Both the position numbers and the translations under genes were made by a program. Under the pieces are notes generated by a model, which was given only the letters and a program-made list of their open reading frames with translations, had not been told where the DNA came from and searched no databases. This document shows positions 25,770 through 36,624 of a DNA stretch of 64,000 bases, in pieces. Numbering within the stretch: position 1 is the stretch's first letter; every line of letters begins with the position of its first letter. This stretch comes from Agrococcus jenensis (lineage in GTDB: Bacteria; Actinomycetota; Actinomycetes; Actinomycetales; Microbacteriaceae). The DNA lies in assembly GCF_003752465.1 (NCBI RefSeq), contig NZ_RKHJ01000001.1, positions 2,170,001 to 2,234,000 on the forward strand, given 5' to 3'.

Positions 25770-25935
25770 GGGTCGTCTCGATACGCGGCCTTCGGCTGCT
25801 ACTCGACGAGCGGGAGGGGCGTCGTCTCGATACGCGGCCTTCGGCTGCTACTCGACGAGCGAGAAGCGCGGCTGCTACTCGGTGAGCGAGGAGCGCGGCT
25901 GCTACTCGACGAGCGGGAGGGGCTGCTACTCGACG
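25770..25935. repeat. Tandem REP-like array (two long and three short units)
   Basis: Two near-identical units of about 48 bp (from 25771 and 25819: core TCTCGATACGCGGCC, TTCGGCTGCTACTCGACGAG) are followed by three shorter units of about 27 bp, each containing GGCTGCTACTCG. Each long unit can form an imperfect hairpin around TTCG. The last unit overlaps the 3' end and stop codon of the double-VOC gene. Similar short interspersed palindromes are common in Microbacteriaceae genomes. Confidence 0.8.
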
Positions 25936-26807
25936 AGCGAGAAGGGGGTCAGGGTGATCGCGTTCGCCCACGGGTCGTCGAAGCGGATGCTGCGGCCGTC
26001 GTCCGCGACGGCCACGCCGCGCGCCGCGAGCCGCTGGCGGGCGGCGCCCAGCGCATCCGCATCGGGCACGGTGATCTCGACCCGGCCGAGCCCCAGCGTG
26101 TCGGCACGACGGCCGGCGCCACGCGAGTTCCAGACGTTCATCGCCATGTGGTGGTGGTAGCCGCCCGCGCTCACGAACAGCGCGGTGCCGCCGAGCGACG
26201 CGGTCTCGGCGAATCCGAGCGCGTCGACGTAGAAGGCGCGAGCGGTCGGCACGTCGCCGACCTGCAGGTGCACGTGCCCGACCCTCGCGTCAGCCGGCGC
26301 GACCTGCGAGGTGCCGAAGGCGCCGCGATCGAGGTGCTCGTCGACGAAGCCGTTCGGGTCGATGAACTCCGTCGTCATGTGCACGTGCCCGTTCGCCCAC
26401 TCCCACCGATCGCGGGGCCGGTCGGCGTAGAGCTCGACGCCGTTGCCGTCGGGATCGGCGAAGTAGAAGGCCTCGGAGACGTGGTGGTCGCCGGTGCCGG
26501 CGAACTGGATGCCCGGGATCTGCGACATCCGCACGACCGCGGCCGCGAGGGCCGCCTGGGTCGGGAAGAGGATCGCTGTGTGGAACAGCCCCGCGTCGGA
26601 GGGGCTCGGTCCGCGCAGGTCGGGCGCCTCCTCGAGCACGAGGATGGTGCGGCCGTCGACGCCCAGCTCGACCGCACCCGGCCGCTCGGCGACGTGCTGC
26701 AGGCCGGCGCCGGTGGTGTACCAGTGCACGAGCCGCGCGAGCTTCGCGGTCTTCAGCATCACGGGGCCCATCGCGGTGGCGTCGGGCAGCAGGTCGATCG
26801 TGGTCAT
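25926..26807 (-). CDS. Two-domain VOC (glyoxalase/extradiol dioxygenase) protein, CatE-like
   Basis: 293 aa. Two vicinal-oxygen-chelate modules: residues about 12-135 with GLFHTAILFP, GTGDHHVSEAFYFADPDG and VELYAD; residues about 170-290 with VGHVHLQVGDV, GYHHHMAMNVW. These fit the catechol-2,3-dioxygenase/YfiE-type family, where one metal ion is bound by two histidines and a glutamate. Substrate unknown. The last four codons and the stop (SLVE-TAG) are encoded within the repeat unit at 25920-25935. Divergent from the cyclodeaminase-fold gene. Confidence 0.88.
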   Translation of the reverse strand: MTTIDLLPDATAMGPVMLKTAKLARLVHWYTTGAGLQHVAERPGAVELGVDGRTILVLEEAPDLRGPSPSDAGLFHTAILFPTQAALAAAVVRMSQIPGIQFAGTGDHHVSEAFYFADPDGNGVELYADRPRDRWEWANGHVHMTTEFIDPNGFVDEHLDRGAFGTSQVAPADARVGHVHLQVGDVPTARAFYVDALGFAETASLGGTALFVSAGGYHHHMAMNVWNSRGAGRRADTLGLGRVEITVPDADALGAARQRLAARGVAVADDGRSIRFDDPWANAITLTPFSLVE

Positions 26808-26888
26808 GGTTCCTCCACAGGAGGCAACGCCCGCGGCGGGCGGGCATTCCGGGCGGGCGCCCGGACCGCCCGGCTAGGCTCCACGGTC

Positions 26889-27455
26889 GTGAGCGACAGC
26901 GTGTGGTCCCTGCGAGCCGACGAGCTGCTGCGGCGCACCGCCTCGTCCGAGCCGACACCCGGCAACGGCTCGATCGCCGCGGTGGCTGGCGCCTTCGGGA
27001 TCGGCCTCGTGCTCATGGCGCTCACCATCACCGAGGACGCGCCGGCGAGCCTGCGCGAGCGGGGCGAGGCGATCCTCGAGCGCGTCACCCCGGCAGCCGA
27101 CGCGGACGTCGCCGCGTTCGGCGCCGTCATCGACGCGAGCGGCGACGGCGGCGACGACGCGGCGCTGGAGTCCGCGACGGTCGCCGCGACCGAGCGGCCG
27201 CTCGAGCTGCTGGCGGCGCTCGTCGACGCGCTCGCGCTCGCCGCGGAGGCCGAGCCGGTCGTCAAGCGCGCGCTCGTCAGCGACGTGCTGTCGGGCGGCG
27301 ACCTCATCGCCGGCGCCGCCCGTGCCGCGCTCCGCGCTGCCGAGCTCAACCTCGCGACGCTCGAGCGCGACGGGTCAGGCGCATCCGCCGCCCTGCGCGA
27401 GCGGCGCGAGACGCTCGTGGCAGCGCTCGACGACGCGCTCGACGCGCGCGCCTGA
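26889..27455 (+). CDS. Cyclodeaminase/cyclohydrolase-fold (FTCD_C) family protein
   Basis: 188 aa from GTG 26889. The fold is the all-helical domain of formiminotetrahydrofolate cyclodeaminase and FchA. Visible: SSEPTPGNGSIAAVAGAFG (residues about 19-37), equivalent to the P-x-P-G-G-G-S-x-x-A motif, with one glycine changed to asparagine, then amphipathic helices and DVLSGGDLIAGAARAALRAAELN. It probably acts on a one-carbon folate, but the family is broad. A TAGGCT hexamer at 26873-26878 lies 10 bp before the start, so the mRNA may be leaderless. Confidence 0.8.
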   Translation: MSDSVWSLRADELLRRTASSEPTPGNGSIAAVAGAFGIGLVLMALTITEDAPASLRERGEAILERVTPAADADVAAFGAVIDASGDGGDDAALESATVAATERPLELLAALVDALALAAEAEPVVKRALVSDVLSGGDLIAGAARAALRAAELNLATLERDGSGASAALRERRETLVAALDDALDARA

Positions 27456-27472
27456 CGTCGTCGGCGTCTGCG

Positions 27473-27946
27473 TCAGCGGCGCCCGAGGTCGCGCTCCAGC
27501 ACCGGCGCGAGCCGGAAGGGGATGAGCTCGCCCATCGACAGCCACGTCTCGGTGCGCACGACGCCGTCGCACGCGAGCACGAGCTTGTTCACCCGGTAGA
27601 GGTCCTCCGCGTCGCGGCACACGGCGCGCACGAGCACATCCGCCTGCCCCGAGAGCCCGAACGCCTGCACGACCTCCGGGATCTCGCGCAGCTGCTCGAC
27701 CACGGCGTCGATGCGCGGCTGGTCGACGTGCGTCGCCATGAACACGGTGAGCGGGTAGCCGAGGGCCGCCGCGTGGAAGCGGCGGTCGAAGCCCTGCAGC
27801 GCGTCCGACGCCTCGAGCGCGGCGACGCGCGACTGCACGGTGTTGCGCGCGAGGCCGAGCTGCTCGGCGATCGCGGCGTTCGTGATCCGGGGATGCCGCG
27901 TCAGCTCGAGCAGGATCCTGCGGTCGGTGTCATCGACGATGCGCAT
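27473..27946 (-). CDS. Lrp/AsnC-family regulator, probable regulator of the branched-chain operon
   Basis: 157 aa from ATG 27946. N-terminal HTH (RRILLELTRHPRITNAAIAE, then QLGLARNTVQSRVAALE) and C-terminal RAM ligand-binding domain (FMATHVDQPRIDAV, GLSGQADVLVRAVCRD). It lies head-to-head with the bkd operon, the usual place of BkdR-type activators that sense leucine/valine. A -10-like TAGATT (minus strand, 27954-27959) ends 8 bp before the ATG, so the transcript may be leaderless, and it overlaps a palindrome that would allow autoregulation. Confidence 0.9.
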   Translation of the reverse strand: MRIVDDTDRRILLELTRHPRITNAAIAEQLGLARNTVQSRVAALEASDALQGFDRRFHAAALGYPLTVFMATHVDQPRIDAVVEQLREIPEVVQAFGLSGQADVLVRAVCRDAEDLYRVNKLVLACDGVVRTETWLSMGELIPFRLAPVLERDLGRR

Positions 27947-27948
27947 GG

Positions 27949-28042
27949 TGCGCAATCTAGCGCAGCCACGAGCGCACCGGAATGGGCGAGAAGCGCAGGG
28001 CGTGTGTCGCTGATTGCGCGAAGTGCAGCCCCGAGGTAGCGT
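27949..28042. promoter_or_regulatory. Divergent lrp-bkd promoter region with Lrp-type palindromes
   Basis: TGCGCAATCTAGCGCA (27949-27964) is a palindrome covering the putative lrp -10. A weaker copy, TTGCGCGAAGTGCA (28014-28027), overlaps a -35-like TTGCGC (28014-28019), which is 17 bp from TAGCGT (28037-28042); together these make a good promoter for the bkd operon about 75 nt upstream of its start codon. Confidence 0.6.
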
Positions 28043-28120
28043 CGAGCCACGCTCACCGGATGCACCCGTCCGGCGCAGCGACAGGCGCTCAAGAGGCGCT
28101 TCGAACGAGGAGGTTCGACC

Positions 28121-29239
28121 GTGTCGATCACCGTGCCAGCACCTGACCCCGCGCTCGCCGTCGGCCTCGACTGCCCGCTGCGCGTGCTCGACCTCGACGG
28201 CTCCCGCTTGCCGGATGCGCTGCTCGATCCGCACCTGACCGACATCGACGAGTCGGCCCTCACGAACCTCTACGTCGACATGGTGCGCGTGCGCCGGCTC
28301 GACACCGAGGCGTTCGCCCTCACCCGCCAGGGCCACCTCGTGCTCTGGCCGCCGCTGCTCGGCCAGGAGGCCGCGCAAGTGGGCCCGGCCCGCGCGCTGC
28401 GCACCGAGGACTGGGTCTTCGGCTCCTACCGCGAGCACGCGTTCGCCCTGCTCAAGGGCGTCGACCTCGCCGAGTTCGCCAACGTCTGGAAGGCCTACGC
28501 GCACGGCGGCTGGGACCCGCAGGAGATCCGGATGGCGCCGGCGCAGATCATCATCGGCGCCCAGAGCCTCCACGCGACCGGCTTCGCGATGGCCTCGAAG
28601 CTCGACCGCTCCGACGACGTCGCGCTCGCCTGCTTCGGCGACGGCGCGACGAGCGAGGGCGACGTCAACGAGGCGCTGGTGTGGGCATCCGCGTTCCAGG
28701 CGCCGGTCGTCTTCCTCTGCCAGAACAACCAGTACGCGATCTCCGAGCCCGTGCGCGTGCAGTCGGGCACGCCGCTCGCGCTGCGCCCGACCGGCTTCGG
28801 CATCCCGTCGATGCGCGTCGACGGCAACGACGTGCTCGCGATGCACGCGGCCGCGCGCATCGCCTTCGAGCGCGCCCGCTCCGGCGGCGGCCCGACCTTC
28901 ATCGAGGCCGTCACCTACCGCCGCGGCCCGCACACCACGACCGACGACCCCAAGCGCTACCGCGACGAGGCCGAGCTCGAGGAGTGGACCGCGAAGGACC
29001 CGATCGACCGCGTCGAGCGCGCGCTCGAGCGGATGGGCGCCAACATGGAGGCCGTCCGCGCCGAGGCGAAGATCCGCGCCGACGAGCTCGCCAAGGAGCT
29101 CCGCGCCGCCGCCGAGCACGCCGTCGCGCCGCACGCCGACGCGATGTTCGAGCACGTCTACGACCAGCCGACGAAGCGCATCCAGCGCCAGCAGGCCGAG
29201 CGCCGCGCGTTCGCCGCATCCATCGAGGGGAACCGATGA
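28121..29239 (+). CDS. bkdA: Branched-chain 2-oxoacid dehydrogenase E1 alpha
   Basis: 372 aa from GTG 28121 with a strong GAGGAGG site upstream. Thiamine-diphosphate-dependent decarboxylation of branched-chain 2-oxoacids, with the beta subunit. TPP motif GDGATSEGDVNEALVWAS starts near residue 172 and ends with QNNQYAIS; FGSYREHAFALLKGVD and RRGPHTTTDDPKRY are typical of BCKDH/PDH alpha chains in actinobacteria. First gene of an eight-gene operon closely resembling Mycobacterium bkdABC with accA1/accD1. Coupled to the beta subunit by ATGA overlap. Confidence 0.93.
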   Translation: MSITVPAPDPALAVGLDCPLRVLDLDGSRLPDALLDPHLTDIDESALTNLYVDMVRVRRLDTEAFALTRQGHLVLWPPLLGQEAAQVGPARALRTEDWVFGSYREHAFALLKGVDLAEFANVWKAYAHGGWDPQEIRMAPAQIIIGAQSLHATGFAMASKLDRSDDVALACFGDGATSEGDVNEALVWASAFQAPVVFLCQNNQYAISEPVRVQSGTPLALRPTGFGIPSMRVDGNDVLAMHAAARIAFERARSGGGPTFIEAVTYRRGPHTTTDDPKRYRDEAELEEWTAKDPIDRVERALERMGANMEAVRAEAKIRADELAKELRAAAEHAVAPHADAMFEHVYDQPTKRIQRQQAERRAFAASIEGNR

Positions 29240-30273
29240 CCACCGAGACGCTCACGCTCGCGAAGGCCGTCAACGCCGCGCTCGCCGACTCGCTCGAGGG
29301 GGACGACCGCGTGCTGCTCATGGGCGAGGACATCGGCAAGCTCGGCGGCGTCTTCCGCGTCACCGACGGCCTGCAGGCGCGCTTCGGCGAGGACCGCGTG
29401 ATCGACGCGCCGCTCGCCGAGTCGGCGATCATCGGCACCGCGATCGGCATGGGCTACCGCGGCTTCCGCGTCGTCGCCGAGATCCAGTTCGACGGCTTCA
29501 TCTACCCCGCCTTCGACCAGATCGTCGCGCAGGTGGCGAAGCTCCACTTCCGCTCGAAGGGCCGCGTCAAGGTGCCCCTCACCATCCGCGTGCCGTTCGG
29601 CGGCGCGATCGGCTCGGTCGAGCACCACTCCGAGTCGCCCGAGGCCTACTTCGCGCACACCGCGGGCCTCCGCGTGGTGACCGCGTCGACGCCGCAGGAG
29701 GCGTACTCCACGCTGCGCGCCGCGATCGCGAGCGACGACCCGGTGCTCTTCTTCGAGCCGAAGGGCAAGTACTACACGAAGGGCGAGGTCGACCGCTCGA
29801 TCGTCCGCGACCTCGACACCGCCAACATCGTCGCCGCCGGCCGCGACGTGACCGTCGCCGCCTACGGCCCGACGGTCGAGACGGCGCTCCGCGCCGCGAT
29901 CGCCGCCGCCGACGAGGGCATCGAGATCGAGGTCATCGACCTGCGCTCGATCTCGCCGCTCGACGTCGACACCGTCGTCGAGTCGGTGCGCCGCACCGGC
30001 CGGCTCGTCGTCGCGCACGAGGCGCCCGGCGAGGTCTCGGTCTCGAGCGAGCTCATCACCTCCGTCGTCGAGCGCGCCTTCTCGAGCCTCGAGGCTGCGC
30101 CCGAGCGCGTCACCGGCTACGACACGCCCTACCCGCCGTCGGCGATCGAGCACGACTACCTGCCGAGCCTCGACCGCATCCTCGACGCCGTCGACCGCAC
30201 GCTCGGCCGCCGCAGCTCGCGCGACGAGCTCGACTCGGCATCCGCACTCGCCACGGCAGGAGCCGCCCGATGA
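29236..30273 (+). CDS. bkdB: Branched-chain 2-oxoacid dehydrogenase E1 beta
   Basis: 345 aa from ATG 29236, overlapping the alpha stop. Transketolase-like beta subunit: VLLMGEDIGKLGGVFRVTDGL, DAPLAESAIIGTAIGMGYRG, IRVPFGGAIGSVEHHSESPE, and the C-terminal DLRSISPLDVDTVVESVRRTGRLVV with HEA motif. Together with E1 alpha it makes the heterotetrameric E1 of the complex. Coupled to E2. Confidence 0.95.
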   Translation: MTTETLTLAKAVNAALADSLEGDDRVLLMGEDIGKLGGVFRVTDGLQARFGEDRVIDAPLAESAIIGTAIGMGYRGFRVVAEIQFDGFIYPAFDQIVAQVAKLHFRSKGRVKVPLTIRVPFGGAIGSVEHHSESPEAYFAHTAGLRVVTASTPQEAYSTLRAAIASDDPVLFFEPKGKYYTKGEVDRSIVRDLDTANIVAAGRDVTVAAYGPTVETALRAAIAAADEGIEIEVIDLRSISPLDVDTVVESVRRTGRLVVAHEAPGEVSVSSELITSVVERAFSSLEAAPERVTGYDTPYPPSAIEHDYLPSLDRILDAVDRTLGRRSSRDELDSASALATAGAAR

Positions 30274-31595
30274 AGACGTTCCTGCTGCCCGACCTCGGTG
30301 AGGGCCTCACCGAGAGCGAGGTCGTCTCCTGGCGCGTCGCCGAGGGCGACACCGTCGAGCTCAACCAGCCGCTCGCCGACATCGAGACGGCGAAGGCCGT
30401 CGTCGAGCTGCCGAGCCCCTACGAGGGCGTCATCACCAAGCTGCACGCCGCAGAGGGCGAGACCGTCGCCGTCGGCGCGCCGCTCATCGAGTTCGACGTC
30501 GACGGCGCGGGCGGTGCACCGGCAGCGGATGCGCCGGCGGCTGACGAGCCGATCGCGGAGGAACCAGTGCCGTCGCCCGAGGCCGGCCCGGTCGCGACCC
30601 CCGACGAGACGATCGAGGAGACGCCCGCGGCGATCGAGCCGGAGGCGAAGCCCGAGAAGGTCTCGGTGCTCGTCGGCTCGATCACGGTGCACGGCGGCAA
30701 GCCCGTGCGCGCCAAGCGCACCTGGGACGTCGAGCCCTTCTCGCGCACCGAGCGACCCGCCGAGCGGCGCGCGAACCGCGCCATGCCGCCCGTGCGGAAG
30801 CTCGCGAAGGAGCGCGGCATCGACCTGCAGTCGGTGCGGCCATCGGGCGCCGACGGGCTCGTCACGCGCGCCGACCTCGAGTCGCACGGCAGCGCATCCG
30901 CGGCACCGGCCACCGCTGCCGCGCCTGCGTCCACCCGCGAGAAGGTGACGGGGCTCCGCAAGCACACCGCTGCCGCGATGTCGCAGTCGGCGCTGACGGT
31001 GCCGCACGCCGCGACCTTCCACCAGGTCGATGTCACCGAGACGCTCGCGCTCGCCCGCTCGGGCGACGCGTCGTTCCTCGCGCTCGCGTGCCGGGCGATC
31101 CTGCTCGCCGCGAAGCGCTGGCCCGACGTCACGTCGTCGTTCCACGCCGACACCAACGAGCTCGAGCGCTTCGCGCACGTCAACCTCGGCATCGCCGTCT
31201 CGACCGAGCGCGGCCTCGTGGTCGCCTCGATCGACGAGGCGGAGGCCATGGATGCGCTCGCGCTCACCGCTGCGATCAAGGACCGCGCCACGCGCGCCCG
31301 CGACAACGCGCTGTCGATGGCCGAGCTCACGTCGTCGAACATCACCGTCTCGAACGTCGGCGTCTTCGGCGTCGACGGCGGCATCCCGATCCTCAACCCT
31401 GGGGAGTCGGTCATCCTCGCGATCGGCGCGGTGCGGAAGATGCCGTGGGCCCACGACGGCGAGATCGTGCTGCGCGACGTCTGCACGGTCACCGTCTCGT
31501 TCGACCACCGGGTGCTCGACGGGCGCGAGGCGGCCGGCTTCCTCGCCGATGTCGCCGCGGTGCTCGAGCGTCCCAGCCTCGCACTGGCACGGTAG
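30270..31595 (+). CDS. bkdC: Branched-chain 2-oxoacid dehydrogenase E2 (lipoamide acyltransferase)
   Basis: 441 aa. One lipoyl domain (residues 1-75; lipoyl lysine K42 in [13 protein letters not shown]), a Glu/Pro/Ala linker, a peripheral subunit-binding domain near 170-210 ([19 protein letters not shown]), and the catalytic acyltransferase domain to the end with [17 protein letters not shown] (catalytic His near residue 412). It transfers the acyl group to CoA and forms the core of the complex. No E3 (lipoamide dehydrogenase) gene is present in the window, so a shared one is needed. Confidence 0.95.
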   Translation: MKTFLLPDLGEGLTESEVVSWRVAEGDTVELNQPLADIETAKAVVELPSPYEGVITKLHAAEGETVAVGAPLIEFDVDGAGGAPAADAPAADEPIAEEPVPSPEAGPVATPDETIEETPAAIEPEAKPEKVSVLVGSITVHGGKPVRAKRTWDVEPFSRTERPAERRANRAMPPVRKLAKERGIDLQSVRPSGADGLVTRADLESHGSASAAPATAAAPASTREKVTGLRKHTAAAMSQSALTVPHAATFHQVDVTETLALARSGDASFLALACRAILLAAKRWPDVTSSFHADTNELERFAHVNLGIAVSTERGLVVASIDEAEAMDALALTAAIKDRATRARDNALSMAELTSSNITVSNVGVFGVDGGIPILNPGESVILAIGAVRKMPWAHDGEIVLRDVCTVTVSFDHRVLDGREAAGFLADVAAVLERPSLALAR

Positions 31596-31599
31596 GGGC

Positions 31600-33291
31600 A
31601 TGCACCGGCTCCCGACCCACGTCGATCCCGGCGGCGACGCCGCCCGCACGAACCGCGCCGCGATGGAGGCGCTCGTCGCTGAGCTGCGCGAGCGGCTCGA
31701 CCGCGTCGCGCTCGGCGGACCCGAGGCGTCGCGCGAGCGGCACGTCGCGCGCGGCAAGCTGTTGGCCCGCGACCGCATCGACGCGCTGCTCGACCCGGGC
31801 AGCCCGTTCCTCGAGGTCGCGCCGCTCGCGGCGTGGGGCGTCTACGGCAAGGACGTCGATGGCACCGGCGGTCAGGATGCGCCGTCGGCGGGCGTCGTCG
31901 CCGGCATCGGCCTCGTGCACGGCCGACACGTGATGGTGATCGCGAACGACGCGACCGTCAAGGGCGGCACCTACTTCCCGCTCACGGTGAAGAAGCACCT
32001 GCGCGCGCAGCAGATCGCTCGCGAGAACCGCCTGCCCTGCATCGCGCTCGTCGATTCGGGCGGCGCCTTCCTGCCGATGCAGGACGAGGTCTTCCCCGAC
32101 CGCGAGCACTTCGGCCGCATCTTCTTCAACCAGGCGCAGATGTCGGCCCTCGGGATCCCGCAGCTCGCGGCCGTCATGGGCTCGTCGACCGCCGGCGGCG
32201 CCTACGTGCCGGCGATGAGCGACGAGACGGTGATCGTGCGCGACCAGGGCACGATCTTCCTCGGCGGCCCGCCGCTCGTGAAGGCGGCGACCGGTGAGGT
32301 GATCGACGCCGAGTCGCTCGGCGGCGGCGTGCTGCACGCCGAGATCTCGGGCGTCGTCGACCACCTCGCCGACGACGACGAGCACGCGCTCGAGATCCTG
32401 CGCGACATGGTCGAGGCGCTGCCCGACAGCGACCGCGGCCTCCCCTGCGCCGTGCCGTCTTCGACGCGGTCGTTCGGGGTGCTCTCGGCCACGCCGCTCG
32501 CCGCCGACGACGACGACGAGATCGCGCCTGCCGTCGATCCCGCGACGCTCTACGACGCCATCCCGCCCGACCTGCAGACGCCCTACGACGCCCGCGAGAT
32601 CATCGCGCGCATCGTGGACCGCAGCGCGTTCCACGAGTTCAAGGCCGGCTACGGCGAGACGCTCGTCACCGGCTTCGCCGAGCTGCACGGGCACACGGTC
32701 GGCATCATCGCGAACAACGGCGTGCTCTTCTCGGAGTCGGCGATGAAGGGCGCGCACTTCATCGAGCTGTGCGACCAGCGCGGCGTGCCGCTCGTCTTCC
32801 TGCAGAACATCACCGGCTTCATGGTCGGCTCGGAGGCCGAGCGCGGCGGCATCGCCAAGCACGGCGCGAAGATGGTCACCGCGGTGGCGACGACGCGCGT
32901 GCCGAAGCTCACGGTCGTCGTCGGCGGCTCGTTCGGCGCCGGCACCTACTCGATGTGCGGCCGCGCCTACGACCCCAGGTTCCTGTGGCTGTGGCCGAAC
33001 GCGCGTGTGAGCGTCATGGGCGGGCCGCAGGCCGCATCCGTGCTCTCCACCGTCAAGCGCGAGCAGATCGAAGGCGCGGGCGACGAGTGGTCGGCCGAGG
33101 CGCAGGCCGACTTCGAGCGCCCGGTGCGCGAGCAGTACGAGACCCAGGGCAACCCCTACTACGCCTCCGCCAGGCTCTGGGACGACGGCGTCATCGACCC
33201 CGCAGACACGCGCCGGATCCTCGGGATGGCGCTCGACGTCGTCACCGCGGTGCCGCTGCCCGAGCCGCGCTTCGGCGTGTTCAGGATGTGA
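31600..33291 (+). CDS. accD1: Acyl-CoA carboxylase beta subunit (methylcrotonyl-CoA carboxylase type)
   Basis: 563 aa from ATG 31600, 4 bp after the E2 stop region. Carboxyltransferase half of a biotin-dependent carboxylase: [22 protein letters not shown] at the start, [54 protein letters not shown], and [18 protein letters not shown]. These match MCC beta/Mtb AccD1 rather than propionyl-CoA carboxylase. With the alpha chain it carboxylates 3-methylcrotonyl-CoA in leucine breakdown. Confidence 0.92.
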   Translation: MHRLPTHVDPGGDAARTNRAAMEALVAELRERLDRVALGGPEASRERHVARGKLLARDRIDALLDPGSPFLEVAPLAAWGVYGKDVDGTGGQDAPSAGVVAGIGLVHGRHVMVIANDATVKGGTYFPLTVKKHLRAQQIARENRLPCIALVDSGGAFLPMQDEVFPDREHFGRIFFNQAQMSALGIPQLAAVMGSSTAGGAYVPAMSDETVIVRDQGTIFLGGPPLVKAATGEVIDAESLGGGVLHAEISGVVDHLADDDEHALEILRDMVEALPDSDRGLPCAVPSSTRSFGVLSATPLAADDDDEIAPAVDPATLYDAIPPDLQTPYDAREIIARIVDRSAFHEFKAGYGETLVTGFAELHGHTVGIIANNGVLFSESAMKGAHFIELCDQRGVPLVFLQNITGFMVGSEAERGGIAKHGAKMVTAVATTRVPKLTVVVGGSFGAGTYSMCGRAYDPRFLWLWPNARVSVMGGPQAASVLSTVKREQIEGAGDEWSAEAQADFERPVREQYETQGNPYYASARLWDDGVIDPADTRRILGMALDVVTAVPLPEPRFGVFRM

Positions 33292-33296
33292 GCGCC

Positions 33297-35227
<1,931 letters not shown>

Positions 35228-35231
<4 letters not shown>

Positions 35232-35761
35232 CCGACGAGACGACCGCGGCAGCGCCCGCGACCGAGCCCGCGCCCGAGCCCGCCGCGCGGCGCATCACCC
35301 AGCGAGGGCTCTGGTTCGACGAGCTCGAGGAGGGCGTGGTCTACGAGCACCGTCCCGGCCGCACGATGACCGAGACCGACAACGTGCTCTTCACGACGCT
35401 GACGATGAACACGCAACCGCTGCACCTCGACCGCGCGTACAGCGCGACGACCGAGTTCGGCGAGCCGCTCGTCAACTCGATGCACACGCTCGCGACCATG
35501 GTCGGCCTGTCGGTCGGGCAGCTCACCCAGGGCACGATCGTCGCGAACCTCGGGTTCAGCGAGGTGACGTTCCCGGCGCCGGTGCGCCACGGCGACACGA
35601 TCTACTGCGAGACGCGCGTGCTCGAGAAGCGCGTGTCCCGGTCGCGGCCGGGCCAGGGCATCGCCACCTTCGAGCACCTCGCGCGCAACCAGCACGGCGA
35701 GGTCGTCGCGAAGGCCGTGCGGCAGGTGCTCATGCAGGCCGACCCGGAGGGGGCGTCGTGA
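35228..35761 (+). CDS. MaoC-family hydratase
   Basis: 177 aa, ATGA overlap with the carboxylase. Hotdog-fold enoyl-CoA hydratase: [45 protein letters not shown] (catalytic Asp/His region split here: TETDNVLFT and MNTQPLHLD), [36 protein letters not shown]. The equivalent gene beside Mtb citE is associated with itaconyl-CoA/3-methylglutaconyl-CoA hydration, so here it is the likely methylglutaconyl-CoA hydratase of leucine breakdown. Sits between carboxylase and CitE lyase, in pathway order. Confidence 0.9.
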
Positions 35762-36624
35762 GCATGCTCTCCTCGAAGCAGCTGGGCATGGGTCCGGCGC
35801 TGCTGTTCTGCCCGGGCGACAGGCCCGACCGCTTCGAGAAGGCGGCCGATCGCGCCGACGCGGTGATCCTCGACCTCGAGGATGCCGTCGGCAGCGACGC
35901 GAAGGCCGCCGCCCGCGACGCGATCGTCGCTGCCCGGCTCGACGTCGACCGCACCATCGTCAGGGTGAGCGCCGCCACCGCCCGCGGCTTCGACGACGAC
36001 CTCACCGCGGTCGCCGACTCTCCGTTCCGCACCGTGATGCTCGCCAAGGCCGAGTCGGTCGACGAGGTCGACCGCGTCGTCGCGGCGCTGCCCGGCGTGC
36101 GCGTGGTCGCGCTGTGCGAGACGGCGCGCGGCGTGCTCGAAGCCGAAGCACTCGCCGCCCACCCATCGGTGGTCGGCATGATGTGGGGCGCGGAGGACCT
36201 CGTCGCCTCGCTCGGCGGCACGTCGAGCCGCGACGACGCCGGCGCCTACCGCGAGGTCGCCGCCCACGCCCGCAGCCGCATCCTGCTCGCCGCCGGAGCC
36301 TTCGGCGTCACCGCGATCGACGCCATCCGGACCGACATCGCCGATCTCGACGGCGCGCACGCCGAGGCGGTGGATGCCGCGGCATCCGGCTTCGGCGCGA
36401 AGGCCGCGATCCACCCGAACCACGTCGAGCCCTACCGCCGCGCCTTCGCGCCGACGGCCGCGCAGCTCGACGAGGCGCAGCGCATCCTCGCTGCCGCCGA
36501 GACCACGCCAGGCGTCTTCTCCTTCGAGGGACGCATGGTCGACGAACCGATCCTCCGACACGCCAGAAGCGTCGTCGCCCGGGGATCGTCCGCAGCCACC
36601 ACCACGAATGGGAGCACGCCATGA
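35758..36624 (+). CDS. citE: CitE-type acyl-CoA lyase (HMG-CoA/citramalyl-CoA lyase), copy 2
   Basis: 288 aa from GTG 35758 (GTGA overlap); a downstream ATG at 35764 is possible. Motifs [71 protein letters not shown]. The syntenic Mtb protein Rv2498c was reported to cleave (R)-3-hydroxy-3-methylglutaryl-CoA and (S)-citramalyl-CoA, serving both leucine catabolism and itaconate breakdown; this gene has the same neighbours (MaoC, acyl-CoA dehydrogenase, bkd, acc), so the same role is likely. Paralogous to the lyase at 24373-25152. Confidence 0.9.
   Translation: MSMLSSKQLGMGPALLFCPGDRPDRFEKAADRADAVILDLEDAVGSDAKAAARDAIVAARLDVDRTIVRVSAATARGFDDDLTAVADSPFRTVMLAKAESVDEVDRVVAALPGVRVVALCETARGVLEAEALAAHPSVVGMMWGAEDLVASLGGTSSRDDAGAYREVAAHARSRILLAAGAFGVTAIDAIRTDIADLDGAHAEAVDAAASGFGAKAAIHPNHVEPYRRAFAPTAAQLDEAQRILAAAETTPGVFSFEGRMVDEPILRHARSVVARGSSAATTTNGSTP

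Noticed and set aside
25770..25935. CRISPR array
   Set aside because: Units are not separated by unique spacers of equal length, are imperfect, and no cas genes are near.
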